This document shows positions 1-6,604 of a stretch of 35,408 bases of DNA, in pieces; within the stretch, counting starts at the first letter, position 1, and the number at the start of each line of letters is the position of its first letter. Position numbers and translations under genes: made by a program. Origin of the DNA: an uncultured Thiotrichales bacterium (GTDB lineage Bacteria; Pseudomonadota; Gammaproteobacteria; CAZUMV01); contig CALISW010000185.1 of NCBI GenBank assembly GCA_938041655.1, forward strand, positions 1 through 35,408, given 5' to 3'. The notes below the pieces were generated by a model. The model worked only from the letters and a program-made list of their open reading frames with translations, had not been told where the DNA came from and did no database searches.

Positions 1-1346
1 GAAAACTCACGCACTGAACCAAAGTAGAGCACCCCTTGCAGACTGTAAATACGCACACCATCTTCAGTATCATGTGGAAAAAGTCGAACGTGGTGAGCGC
101 TTTTCCAGGCAAAGACCAGCGCCGAAATAATCACGCCAATAATAACGGCGAGAGCCAGGTTGTGCAGCAAGACCGTGATTAATGTAACCGCAACGATTAC
201 GAAAATATCAGTGTGCGGCACTTTGCCAAAGGTCTGGAAGGTGGCCCACTCAAAGGTGCCAATCACGACCATGAACATGACGCCAACTAAAGCAGCGATG
301 GGTATTTGACCAATCACAGGGCCGCCGAACAAGATGAAGGCCGCGAGTGCTAAAGCGGCAACGATACCGGAGATACGGCCGCGACCACCCGATTTAATAT
401 TAATAAGGCTTTGGCCGATCATGGCGCAACCACCCATGCCGCCAAACAAGCCAGACAGAAAATTAGCAGTGCCTTGCGCAAAGCATTCCTGATTACCACG
501 ACCGCGTGTTTCGGTCATGTCATCAATTAACTGAAGTGTCATTAAGGATTCGATCAAGCCCACTGTGGCAACTGTAATGGCTGTACCGAATATCAGTAAT
601 GTAGTAGTCCTGTCCCAGACAATATCGCCTGGCCATACACGCAATGGAAATGAACCGGACAAGTCAGCACTGCCGGTACCTTCCAGTAAAACGTCGGATA
701 CCGTTTTGGTGTCTACCAGGTTGAAGAAGCTGATTAGACCAACCGCAATAATTGCTACTAATATAGAAGGCACTGCTTTGGAGATTTTGGGAAAATATTG
801 AATGATCACCATAGTCAATAGAGCAAGAGCACCCATCACTACTATTTGATTACTTTCCAGCCATTGACCATCAACAGTTTTGAAAGAGGCAAATTGTGAG
901 ATCAAAATCACAATGGCCAGTCCATTTACAAACCCCATCATCACAGGGTGTGGAACCAGACGTATTAAGCGTCCCAGTCTGAGTATGGCTACCAAAGCCT
1001 GAATAGCACCAGCAATCATAATGGTGGCAAATAAGTACTGCAGACCCAGATCGTCTATACCTATTTCAGCGCCGGCTTGATTCCCAAGTTGAACGACTTT
1101 CGCAACGACTACCGCAATTGCGCCGGTCGCACCAGAGATCATGCCGGGTCTGCCGCCAATGGAAGAAGTGATCAGGCCTAGAAACACTGCCGACCAGAGG
1201 CCAACGATAGGATCTACACCGGCGATAAACGAAAAGGCGATGGCTTCGGGTACCAGTGCCAGTGCAACGGTAAGGCCAGAAAGAGTGTCATCGCGCCAGG
1301 TGCCGTTACGTTTGGAGAATAATTTGAAGAACATGAGGTAAAACAT
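1..1346 (-). CDS. SulP-family inorganic anion transporter (3' end outside window)
   Basis: This is an inner-membrane SulP/SLC26 permease, probably for sulfate or bicarbonate with Na+ or H+. It has no in-window stop because it runs off the left edge; 448 codons are visible. The N-terminal stretch reads DDTLSGLTVALALVPEAIAF, followed by GGRPGMISGATGA, then many hydrophobic helices. The loop GGMGGCAMIGQSLINIKSGG and the following GRISG are typical of the BicA-like branch. The last visible residues (VRIYSLQGVLYFGSVREF) begin the cytoplasmic STAS domain, so most of STAS is missing. ATG at 1346 is the outer start; an in-frame ATG at 1334 is an equal alternative with an AGGA 12 bases upstream. It is transcribed alone in the visible part. 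The transported ion cannot be decided from sequence; family membership is near certain. Confidence 0.93.
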   Translation of the reverse strand, partial: MFYLMFFKLFSKRNGTWRDDTLSGLTVALALVPEAIAFSFIAGVDPIVGLWSAVFLGLITSSIGGRPGMISGATGAIAVVVAKVVQLGNQAGAEIGIDDLGLQYLFATIMIAGAIQALVAILRLGRLIRLVPHPVMMGFVNGLAIVILISQFASFKTVDGQWLESNQIVVMGALALLTMVIIQYFPKISKAVPSILVAIIAVGLISFFNLVDTKTVSDVLLEGTGSADLSGSFPLRVWPGDIVWDRTTTLLIFGTAITVATVGLIESLMTLQLIDDMTETRGRGNQECFAQGTANFLSGLFGGMGGCAMIGQSLINIKSGGRGRISGIVAALALAAFILFGGPVIGQIPIAALVGVMFMVVIGTFEWATFQTFGKVPHTDIFVIVAVTLITVLLHNLALAVIIGVIISALVFAWKSAHHVRLFPHDTEDGVRIYSLQGVLYFGSVREF

Positions 1347-1705
1347 TCCTGTCCGTTCCACCGGTGAGGTGAAGCGGAACCTTGGGTTAGTTGATTAAGT
1401 AATGTTTAAGCGAAAATGTGGGGTTTGAAAAACTGGAAGCAGATGTCTAGCACCAAATTTAAGTCAGTAACAGATCTCTTGATAGTAATCGTTTCGTAAG
1501 CGAGCGCGAGTGTACATTACTAAGTCTCACACTGGAAGCAAATAACGTGATGCTTTTCCAGCTATGAAGTGAGAGTCGATTTGCAGTGGTTTAAGCGGCA
1601 AGTATTGTTGAATGAATGGGTCTTGTGGAATATTTGCGAGTGCTTTTCCGAGATGATGTTTGCAACACTTATTTACACTTGCATTGGAGTAGAGCAAGGA
1701 TAGTA
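1347..1705. other. Intergenic region upstream of the SulP gene
   Basis: No convincing gene is seen in these 359 bases. The part next to the SulP start can form a bulged hairpin in the leader RNA: CACC 1359-1362 with GGTG 1368-1371, and GTTC 1355-1358 with GAAC 1377-1380. The 10-mer ACTGGAAGCA occurs twice in direct orientation at 1432-1441 and 1531-1540. Either could be regulatory, but both are short enough to be chance. No clear terminator for the MDR gene ending at 1706 is visible. Confidence 0.4.
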
Positions 1706-2803
1706 TCAGTGCGTGATAACAATCTTGCCCATGAAGCTGCCGTTTTTCATAAATTCATAAGCCTCTGGAGCCTGATCGAAGCTGAACTCACGATCAATGA
1801 CCGGGTGTAATTTGTGTTCAGAGATAAAAGCATTCATCGCTTCAAAATCAGCACGTGAACCAACAAAAACACCTTTTACAGTAGCGCCAACGCCCATCAA
1901 ACTACCTACAGGTAAATCAGTTGCGAAACCACTGATGCCTCCAATTACAGCCATGTGACCTTCATAGGCCATGGCTTGCAGAGCTTTATTTATGGTTTGA
2001 ACACCGCCAATCTCCAACACCTGATCAACACCAACACCATTGCTCAGCTCACGCACTTTAAGTTGCCAGTCTTCATTTTCCCGGTAGTTGACGGTGCCAA
2101 CAGCACCCAGCTTCAGAGCTTTTTCCAGTTTTTCATTACTGGAGCTGGTAATGATGGGTTTAGCGCCGGCTGCTTTTGATAATATTAAGCCGAACGATGA
2201 AACTCCACCGGTACCTTCCAGCAGAACATATTCACCAGCTTGTATATTTCCGTATTTGAAAAGGCCGCTCCAGGCGGTAACACCAGCACAAGGTAGGGTC
2301 GCTGCTTCTGCATAGCTCAAATGTTCCGGGATCATGACCAGACCTTGTTCATTGGAAACCACCATTTCGGCGAGCATGCCGCCACCATTATCAGCACCGC
2401 GAGCAGATGCCACACCCTTATCTGTTCGTTTGCCATCAATCCACTCGCTAAAAAAGATGCCGGCAACCCGGTCACCGACTTTGAAGCGAGTAACATCTGA
2501 TCCAACTGCTATTACTTCACCAGCACCATCAGAGAGTGGAACACCGCCACTAATATCACCGGCCATTGAGTATTTCTTTTCGACGAGCATAATGTCTCGC
2601 CGGTTGAGTGAGGTTGCATGTATCTTTACCAATACTTCATTTACCGCCGGCTCCGGTTTGGTGACTTCCTGCAATTCAATAGTATATGCACCAGCACCAT
2701 CTTTGATGAACTGGTACTGACGTATAGTTTCATTACTCGCAGCATAAGCTGTGCTGGCCAACGTAATGGAGAGTATGAAAATAATTGATTTGCAGATGTT
2801 CAT
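1706..2803 (-). CDS. Exported zinc-independent MDR oxidoreductase (quinone reductase-like)
   Basis: This 365-residue medium-chain dehydrogenase/reductase carries a signal peptide. Residues 1-22 (MNICKSIIFILSITLASTAYAA) give a short basic start, a hydrophobic core and an AYA cleavage site. The GroES-like domain follows, with GVPLSDGAGEVIAVG at 88-101 and no cysteine zinc ligands. The Rossmann domain has GTGGVSSFG at 197-205 and ITSSSNEKL at 218-226. The family uses NAD(P)H to reduce quinones or enals, or oxidises alcohols. A Sec-type signal on such an enzyme is unusual. I chose ATG 2803 because GGGG lies six bases upstream; upstream in-frame ATG 2815 and GTG 2824 would disrupt the signal peptide. 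It is the last of five same-strand genes. A related protein, also with an export-like N-terminus, is at 14623. Substrate is unknown. Confidence 0.85.
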   Translation of the reverse strand: MNICKSIIFILSITLASTAYAASNETIRQYQFIKDGAGAYTIELQEVTKPEPAVNEVLVKIHATSLNRRDIMLVEKKYSMAGDISGGVPLSDGAGEVIAVGSDVTRFKVGDRVAGIFFSEWIDGKRTDKGVASARGADNGGGMLAEMVVSNEQGLVMIPEHLSYAEAATLPCAGVTAWSGLFKYGNIQAGEYVLLEGTGGVSSFGLILSKAAGAKPIITSSSNEKLEKALKLGAVGTVNYRENEDWQLKVRELSNGVGVDQVLEIGGVQTINKALQAMAYEGHMAVIGGISGFATDLPVGSLMGVGATVKGVFVGSRADFEAMNAFISEHKLHPVIDREFSFDQAPEAYEFMKNGSFMGKIVITH

Positions 2804-2830
2804 GTTAAGCCCCATGTAAAACACAGAAGT

Positions 2831-2849
2831 GGATATATGAATTATATCC
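2831..2849. promoter_or_regulatory. Inverted repeat upstream of MDR oxidoreductase (possible operator)
   Basis: GGATATA 2831-2837 and TATATCC 2843-2849 form a perfect 7-bp inverted repeat with a 5-base spacer. It lies in the 82-bp gap before the MDR gene. Its size suits a dimeric repressor, or it may be a weak hairpin in a polycistronic RNA. There is no independent support. Confidence 0.3.
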
Positions 2850-2885
2850 TTATTACATGATTAGTTGTTACGTTGTCTTAAGCAC

Positions 2886-4100
2886 TTAATCGCTCAAGAT
2901 AGACTTTACTTCGACATTATTATGTATGGTTTGATGCACTGGGCAGCGGTCGGCAATCTGTAGCATTCTTTGGCGTTGTTCTTCCGTTAATTCTCCACTT
3001 ATTTTAATTTTGCGGGTGAATACGTCCACCTTTTGCTGATTATTCTCACATTCCACGCAATCTTCAGCGTGTTGTTTATTGTGCTGTACGGTAACCGTAA
3101 CGTTTGCAACAGGTAGTTTTTTATGCCGGGCGTACATGTTTAGTGTCATGGTTGTACACGTGCCAAGAGCAGTTGATAAATAGTCGTATGGAGAAGGGCC
3201 GTAATTTGTTCCTCCAAAGCTCAATGGTTCATCACCCGTGAGATTGTGACCGTTGGCGTTAATTTGGTTATAAAACCCCTTGTTAGTGTCGGCGCTGGCA
3301 ACTACTTTTTCATCTTGCGTTACTAATTTATTTTTATTTATTTCAACGGCTGATATATAGCGTACAGCCCAGGCGGCAAGGACCTTGCTGGCATAAACCG
3401 AATCACTGTTCTTGCTTAGCAAGTGATCAGCATTTTCCAGGCTTATAAAACTTTTGGGATGACGTGCCTTCTGGTAAATGGTCGCTGCTTCATCTACAGA
3501 AACTGTGCTATCGATGGGAGAGTGCATGACTAGTAGTGCTTTGTTGAGATGCTCCAGGTTAATCTCGTAGGCTTTAGCATCATCAACAAAGCTCTTGTTA
3601 AATGTGAATGTCCTGCCTGCCAAATCAACTTCGGCTTCTCCATGGTTCTCAATCTCATGCATTTGAGCGTGAAAATGATGTAGTACATGTTCAGGAGTCG
3701 CGGGTGATCCCAGTGTTGCGACAGCTTTGGCAGATTCGATATGTGTAGCTGCTGCCAACATGGCCGTGCCACCCAATGAATGGCCAACCAGTAACTCGGG
3801 TGACCGATATTCACTTTTTAAAAATTCTGCCGCATCAACAATGTCTTGTACATTGCTACTAAAGTTGGTCTCGGTAAAGTCGCCTGAACTGGATCCCAGG
3901 CCGGTGAAGTCAAAGCGTAGTGTGGCGATGCCTTGCGTTGCAAGTTCTTCTGCAATATGAACAGCTGCGTTTATATTTTTGCTGCAGGTAAAACAATGCG
4001 CGAAGATCGCGTATGCCAGCACGGGTTGTGTTTCTGATACGTGCATTACGCCTGAAATTTTTTCATCTGAGCGGTTCACAAAAGTAATATTTTCACGCAT
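2886..4100 (-). CDS. Bifunctional alpha/beta-hydrolase / OsmC-family protein
   Basis: This is a 404-residue fusion. The N-terminal half (about 1-250) is an alpha/beta-hydrolase: FAHCFTCSKN at 33-42 around the oxyanion site, nucleophile S108 in GHSLGG, acid D197 in SPIDST and base H226 in NADHLL. The C-terminal half (about 265-404) is an OsmC/Ohr domain with C315 in ALGTCTTMTL and C386 in DRCPVH, the redox pair that reduces organic hydroperoxides. An extra CVEC pair sits at 348-351. This fusion is a known architecture in proteobacteria; the natural substrate, perhaps peroxidised or thioester lipids, is not settled. It sits 51 bp after glutaredoxin and 82 bp before an exported MDR enzyme, consistent with a thiol/peroxide operon. 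ATG 4100 matches the conserved N-terminus. Confidence 0.93.
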   Translation of the reverse strand: MRENITFVNRSDEKISGVMHVSETQPVLAYAIFAHCFTCSKNINAAVHIAEELATQGIATLRFDFTGLGSSSGDFTETNFSSNVQDIVDAAEFLKSEYRSPELLVGHSLGGTAMLAAATHIESAKAVATLGSPATPEHVLHHFHAQMHEIENHGEAEVDLAGRTFTFNKSFVDDAKAYEINLEHLNKALLVMHSPIDSTVSVDEAATIYQKARHPKSFISLENADHLLSKNSDSVYASKVLAAWAVRYISAVEINKNKLVTQDEKVVASADTNKGFYNQINANGHNLTGDEPLSFGGTNYGPSPYDYLSTALGTCTTMTLNMYARHKKLPVANVTVTVQHNKQHAEDCVECENNQQKVDVFTRKIKISGELTEEQRQRMLQIADRCPVHQTIHNNVEVKSILSD

Positions 4101-4151
4101 ATATAATTGTCTTATTAGTTGATATATGTGGGGATAGAAAATGTAGAGCTA

Positions 4152-4382
4152 CTACGCAACATTGGCTGCATAGTAGTCAACCAGGTCTGTGAAGCCACCA
4201 AGATGTTGTTGATCAAAAAAGACCTGAGGCACAGTGCGCCTGTTGCTTAGTTCTTGCATTTCCTTGAAACGTGAGGGTGAGTTAAGCACATCTATTTCTT
4301 CATACTGCAGACCCTTGCTTGTTAACAACGCTTTTGCGGCTTTGCAGTATGGGCAATAGTTTTTGCTGTAAATACGAATCAT
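4152..4382 (-). CDS. grxC: Glutaredoxin (GrxC-like, dithiol)
   Basis: This is a 76-residue cytoplasmic glutaredoxin that reduces protein disulfides and glutathione mixed disulfides. The active site is C10-P-Y-C13 (YCPYCKAAK). The cis-proline lies in the TVPQVF motif and the glutathione site in HLGGFTDL. The length is slightly below the ~83 residues of E. coli GrxC. It starts 29 bp after the DM13 gene and ends 51 bp before the hydrolase::OsmC gene, so it is probably co-transcribed with both. In this setting it may recycle the OsmC or AhpD-like cysteines, although that partnership is inferred from position only. Confidence 0.93.
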   Translation of the reverse strand: MIRIYSKNYCPYCKAAKALLTSKGLQYEEIDVLNSPSRFKEMQELSNRRTVPQVFFDQQHLGGFTDLVDYYAANVA

Positions 4383-4411
4383 GGTTAATTCCTCTCAATA
4401 TTGGTCAAGGG

Positions 4412-4831
4412 TTATAGTGGCGAAACGCCCCATAGCTTGCTGTACTCTTCGCAATGGAAAACCAGTGAGTTAAATTGACTAACATCGATACCCTCAGGGA
4501 TTTCTATACGATTTTTTCCTTTGAAGTTCGAGATCAGTTTGATAAACACACTACCTTCAGACGCATTGCTGCCATTGATGGCGCTGGCTTCCAGCGGTGA
4601 TAAAAAGATCTTTACGTCGGGTCCTTTTTTCGCTTCAAAGTTATCGGCCAATTCGATGTAGTGTTTGCCATCGGTTTCTACAATTTTCCAGTCGCCGCTC
4701 AGTGAGGATTTCCCCCAGGAAGAAAAGGCGCCTTTCAGACTGCCTTCTGACAAAGTTTCACCAGCAGTAGTGATGCTTGTTACCAGTAATAAACTAGCCA
4801 GAGTGAATAGCATTAATAGACTCTTTTTCAT
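4412..4831 (-). CDS. Exported DM13-domain protein
   Basis: This is a 139-residue protein with a Sec signal (about residues 1-23, MKKSLLMLFTLASLLLVTSI then TTAG). The rest is a single DM13 domain: GSLKGAFSSWGK, SGDWKIVETDGKHYIELA, GPDVKIFLSP and the closing VFHCEEYSKLWGVSPL with the conserved C127. DM13 domains are proposed to carry a cofactor and take part in electron transfer or hydroxylation in exported proteins; the biochemistry is little known. A good Shine-Dalgarno (AAGGA) lies eight bases upstream of ATG 4831. Its position between an AhpD-like protein and glutaredoxin supports a redox role in the envelope. Family call is firm; function is not. Confidence 0.88.
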   Translation of the reverse strand: MKKSLLMLFTLASLLLVTSITTAGETLSEGSLKGAFSSWGKSSLSGDWKIVETDGKHYIELADNFEAKKGPDVKIFLSPLEASAINGSNASEGSVFIKLISNFKGKNRIEIPEGIDVSQFNSLVFHCEEYSKLWGVSPL

Positions 4832-4923
4832 GATGTTGTTCCTTGTTTGATTAGGTTGTTAGTTGTGGTGATTACTGAGCTTCAATCGGGAGGGCTGGAC
4901 AGTAACCACCACGCATTGTTTTA

Positions 4924-5481
4924 CTAAGCCGCTTTAGACCAGGCTTCCCCGCCGAACTCGGGATTCACTTCAGTGCCGGTCAAGTGGTTGGTGTAGTTGC
5001 TCAAGGTTTTCATAGTTACGCCCAGTACTACTTCAAGTGCTTGTGCCTGGGTGTAGCCAGCTGCTAAAAATGCATCAGTTACAGCGCCATCTACCCAGCC
5101 GCGATCTGTAACGACTGCACGTGTAAACGTAGCCAATGCTTCGAGCTTGCTGTCTTGAATAGCTTCTTGATTACGAATGGGATCAACAATATCGGCATCG
5201 ATATTCAGCATACTTTTTGAGATTACCGAGTGTGCGGCAACGCAAAACTCACAGTTATTGACGACGCTGGTAGTTAATAGAACGACTTGTTGCTCAGTTG
5301 CATTAAAGCTGGTTTTTTCAAAAAGACCCGCAATGGTCATGTAGGACTCAAGCACTGTTGGTGATTCAGCCATGTTGCCATATAGATTAGGTACGAACCC
5401 TAATTGAGATTGCGCGCCTTGCAATACGCCCTTGGCGTCCTGCGGAGCAGATTCAACGGTATGTGTAGTAAATGTAGTCAT
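4924..5481 (-). CDS. Carboxymuconolactone decarboxylase-family / AhpD-like peroxidase
   Basis: This is a 185-residue protein of the CMD/AhpD superfamily. The redox centre is C77-E-F-C80-VAA-H84 (CxxCxxxH), the pattern of AhpD-type alkylhydroperoxide reductases rather than true carboxymuconolactone decarboxylases. The helical body includes LGFVPNLYGNMAESP near the N-terminus and a C-terminal TNHLTGTEVNPEF. Close relatives are often annotated as peroxidase-related enzymes. I chose ATG 5481 because GGGA lies six bases upstream; a 17-residue longer version starting at 5532 has no ribosome site and does not look conserved. It leads the five-gene minus-strand redox run ending at 1706 and lies next to sodB. 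An inverted repeat upstream may bind a regulator. Confidence 0.9.
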   Translation of the reverse strand: MTTFTTHTVESAPQDAKGVLQGAQSQLGFVPNLYGNMAESPTVLESYMTIAGLFEKTSFNATEQQVVLLTTSVVNNCEFCVAAHSVISKSMLNIDADIVDPIRNQEAIQDSKLEALATFTRAVVTDRGWVDGAVTDAFLAAGYTQAQALEVVLGVTMKTLSNYTNHLTGTEVNPEFGGEAWSKAA

Positions 5482-5594
5482 GATGTTTCCCATAGTTTTA
5501 GTATAGATGTTCGAGATATTGCTCTTGAACAATGCGTCTACTATAGTGAAACAGGAGTGCTCTATTAATGCTTAAAGGTCTATAAAAATATACT

Positions 5595-5636
5595 AATAGT
5601 CTAAAATAACGATAAATCGGGAATCATCAGACTATT
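5595..5636. promoter_or_regulatory. Inverted repeat upstream of AhpD-like gene (possible regulator site)
   Basis: AATAGTCT 5595-5602 and AGACTATT 5629-5636 form an 8-bp inverted repeat with a 26-base AT-rich spacer. It lies about 115-155 bp before ATG 5481, in the gap between this gene and the sodB terminator. Such a dyad could bind a redox-responsive regulator, but no family-specific consensus is evident. Confidence 0.25.
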
Positions 5637-5701
5637 TTACGCTTAAGAGCCTGTTATATACGGTGCGATAAGTGTTTTGCGCTAGATAAGTGATGTAAAT
5701 A

Positions 5702-5736
5702 AAAAAGCGCGCACTGCAATGCAGTCCGCGCTTTTT
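5702..5736 (-). terminator. Rho-independent terminator of sodB
   Basis: On the minus strand AAAAAGCGCG, one G-G mismatch, ACTGC, loop ATT, GCAGT and CGCGCTTTTT make a long GC-rich hairpin ending in a T run. It begins 18 bases after the sodB stop. The symmetry (A run, stem, T run) means it could also act on plus-strand transcripts. Confidence 0.88.
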
Positions 5737-5753
5737 AGTTTTCAGTTATGAAA

Positions 5754-6335
5754 TCAGGCTTCGTAGTTTTTGACGACCTGAGACCAGTTGACCAGCTCCC
5801 AATAATTTTTCAGGTAAGCACCGCGATCATTACGTGTATCAACGTAGTAAGCATGCTCCCAAACATCACACACAAGAATGGGGTGATGGCCATCGGCAAT
5901 AACACATCCAGCGTTTGAAGTATTCACGATGTCTACCTCACCACTTGAAGTCTTCACTAGCCATGTCCAGCCAGAACCAAAGTTACCCAGGGCAGATGCG
6001 GTAAATTCTTTTTTCAGATCTTCTATTGATCCAAACTTCTTTGTTACAGCGTCAGCAAGATCACCGTTTACATTACCTTGGTCACCACCGGTCAGGCAGT
6101 TCCAGTAAAAGGTGTGGTTCCAGATTTGAGCCGCGTTGTTGTAGATGCCAGCAGAAGATTTTTTGATGATGTCTTCCAGTGACATATCTTCAAACTCCGT
6201 GCCCGCAATCATCTTGTTCAAATTAGTGACATAGGCATTGTGGTGCTTGCCATGATGGAATTGTAGCGTTTCCTTTGAGATGTGAGGCTCCAGCGCACTA
6301 ATGTCGTAAGGTAGGTCGGGTAATTCATGTTTCAT
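5754..6335 (-). CDS. sodB: Superoxide dismutase [Fe]
   Basis: This is a 193-residue Fe-type superoxide dismutase that converts superoxide to peroxide and oxygen in the cytoplasm. Metal ligands are all in place: H27 (QFHHGKHH), H74 (IWNHTFYW), D157 and H161 (DVWEHAYY). Q70 in NNAAQIWNH and the NFGSGWTWL stretch are the features that separate FeSOD from MnSOD. Length equals E. coli SodB. GGAAAG lies just upstream of ATG 6335, and a strong terminator follows the stop, so it is probably monocistronic. It is divergent from gdhB across a 269-bp gap. Iron-responsive control is common for sodB, but I see no clear Fur box. Confidence 0.97.
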   Translation of the reverse strand: MKHELPDLPYDISALEPHISKETLQFHHGKHHNAYVTNLNKMIAGTEFEDMSLEDIIKKSSAGIYNNAAQIWNHTFYWNCLTGGDQGNVNGDLADAVTKKFGSIEDLKKEFTASALGNFGSGWTWLVKTSSGEVDIVNTSNAGCVIADGHHPILVCDVWEHAYYVDTRNDRGAYLKNYWELVNWSQVVKNYEA

Positions 6336-6542
6336 TGTGTCTTTCCATAGTTGTGTAAATTTCTATTGCACTTAATAGTTGTAGCAATACTGTAGTTGAT
6401 TTTACTACGCTTGAGGTTACGAAACACTAATCTTTTTTGAGCTGAAATGAGACTATTTCTTTCGTATTTTGATGATTAAAGAAAACAAAATGCTGTACTC
6501 GTAAAAAATCATGATTTGTGTCGACAAACCCGGGCATTGAGA

Positions 6543-6570
6543 TTGTCAGTCGTGACTAAAGGACTATAAT
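6543..6570 (+). promoter_or_regulatory. Sigma70-type promoter of gdhB
   Basis: -35 TTGTCA (6543-6548), a 16-bp spacer and a perfect -10 TATAAT (6565-6570) lie ahead of gdhB. The predicted start near 6577 gives a leader of about 28 bases with AGGG at 6594-6597 before ATG 6605. Confidence 0.75.
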
Positions 6571-6604
6571 CCACGCTTCTTATTGTGTATGTCAGGGATG
6601 AGCT

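Noticed and set aside
565-801. Plus-strand open frames within the SulP gene
   Set aside because: They are antisense to a SulP gene whose transmembrane and loop motifs read through on the minus strand without interruption.
1432-1540. Direct 10-mer repeat ACTGGAAGCA in the SulP upstream region
   Set aside because: Two copies 99 bp apart without matching context can arise by chance in a region this size, so it was kept only as a note.
5702-5736. Long inverted repeat as a mobile-element end
   Set aside because: The A-run, GC stem, T-run layout right after the sodB stop is a typical terminator, and no transposase or target duplication is near.
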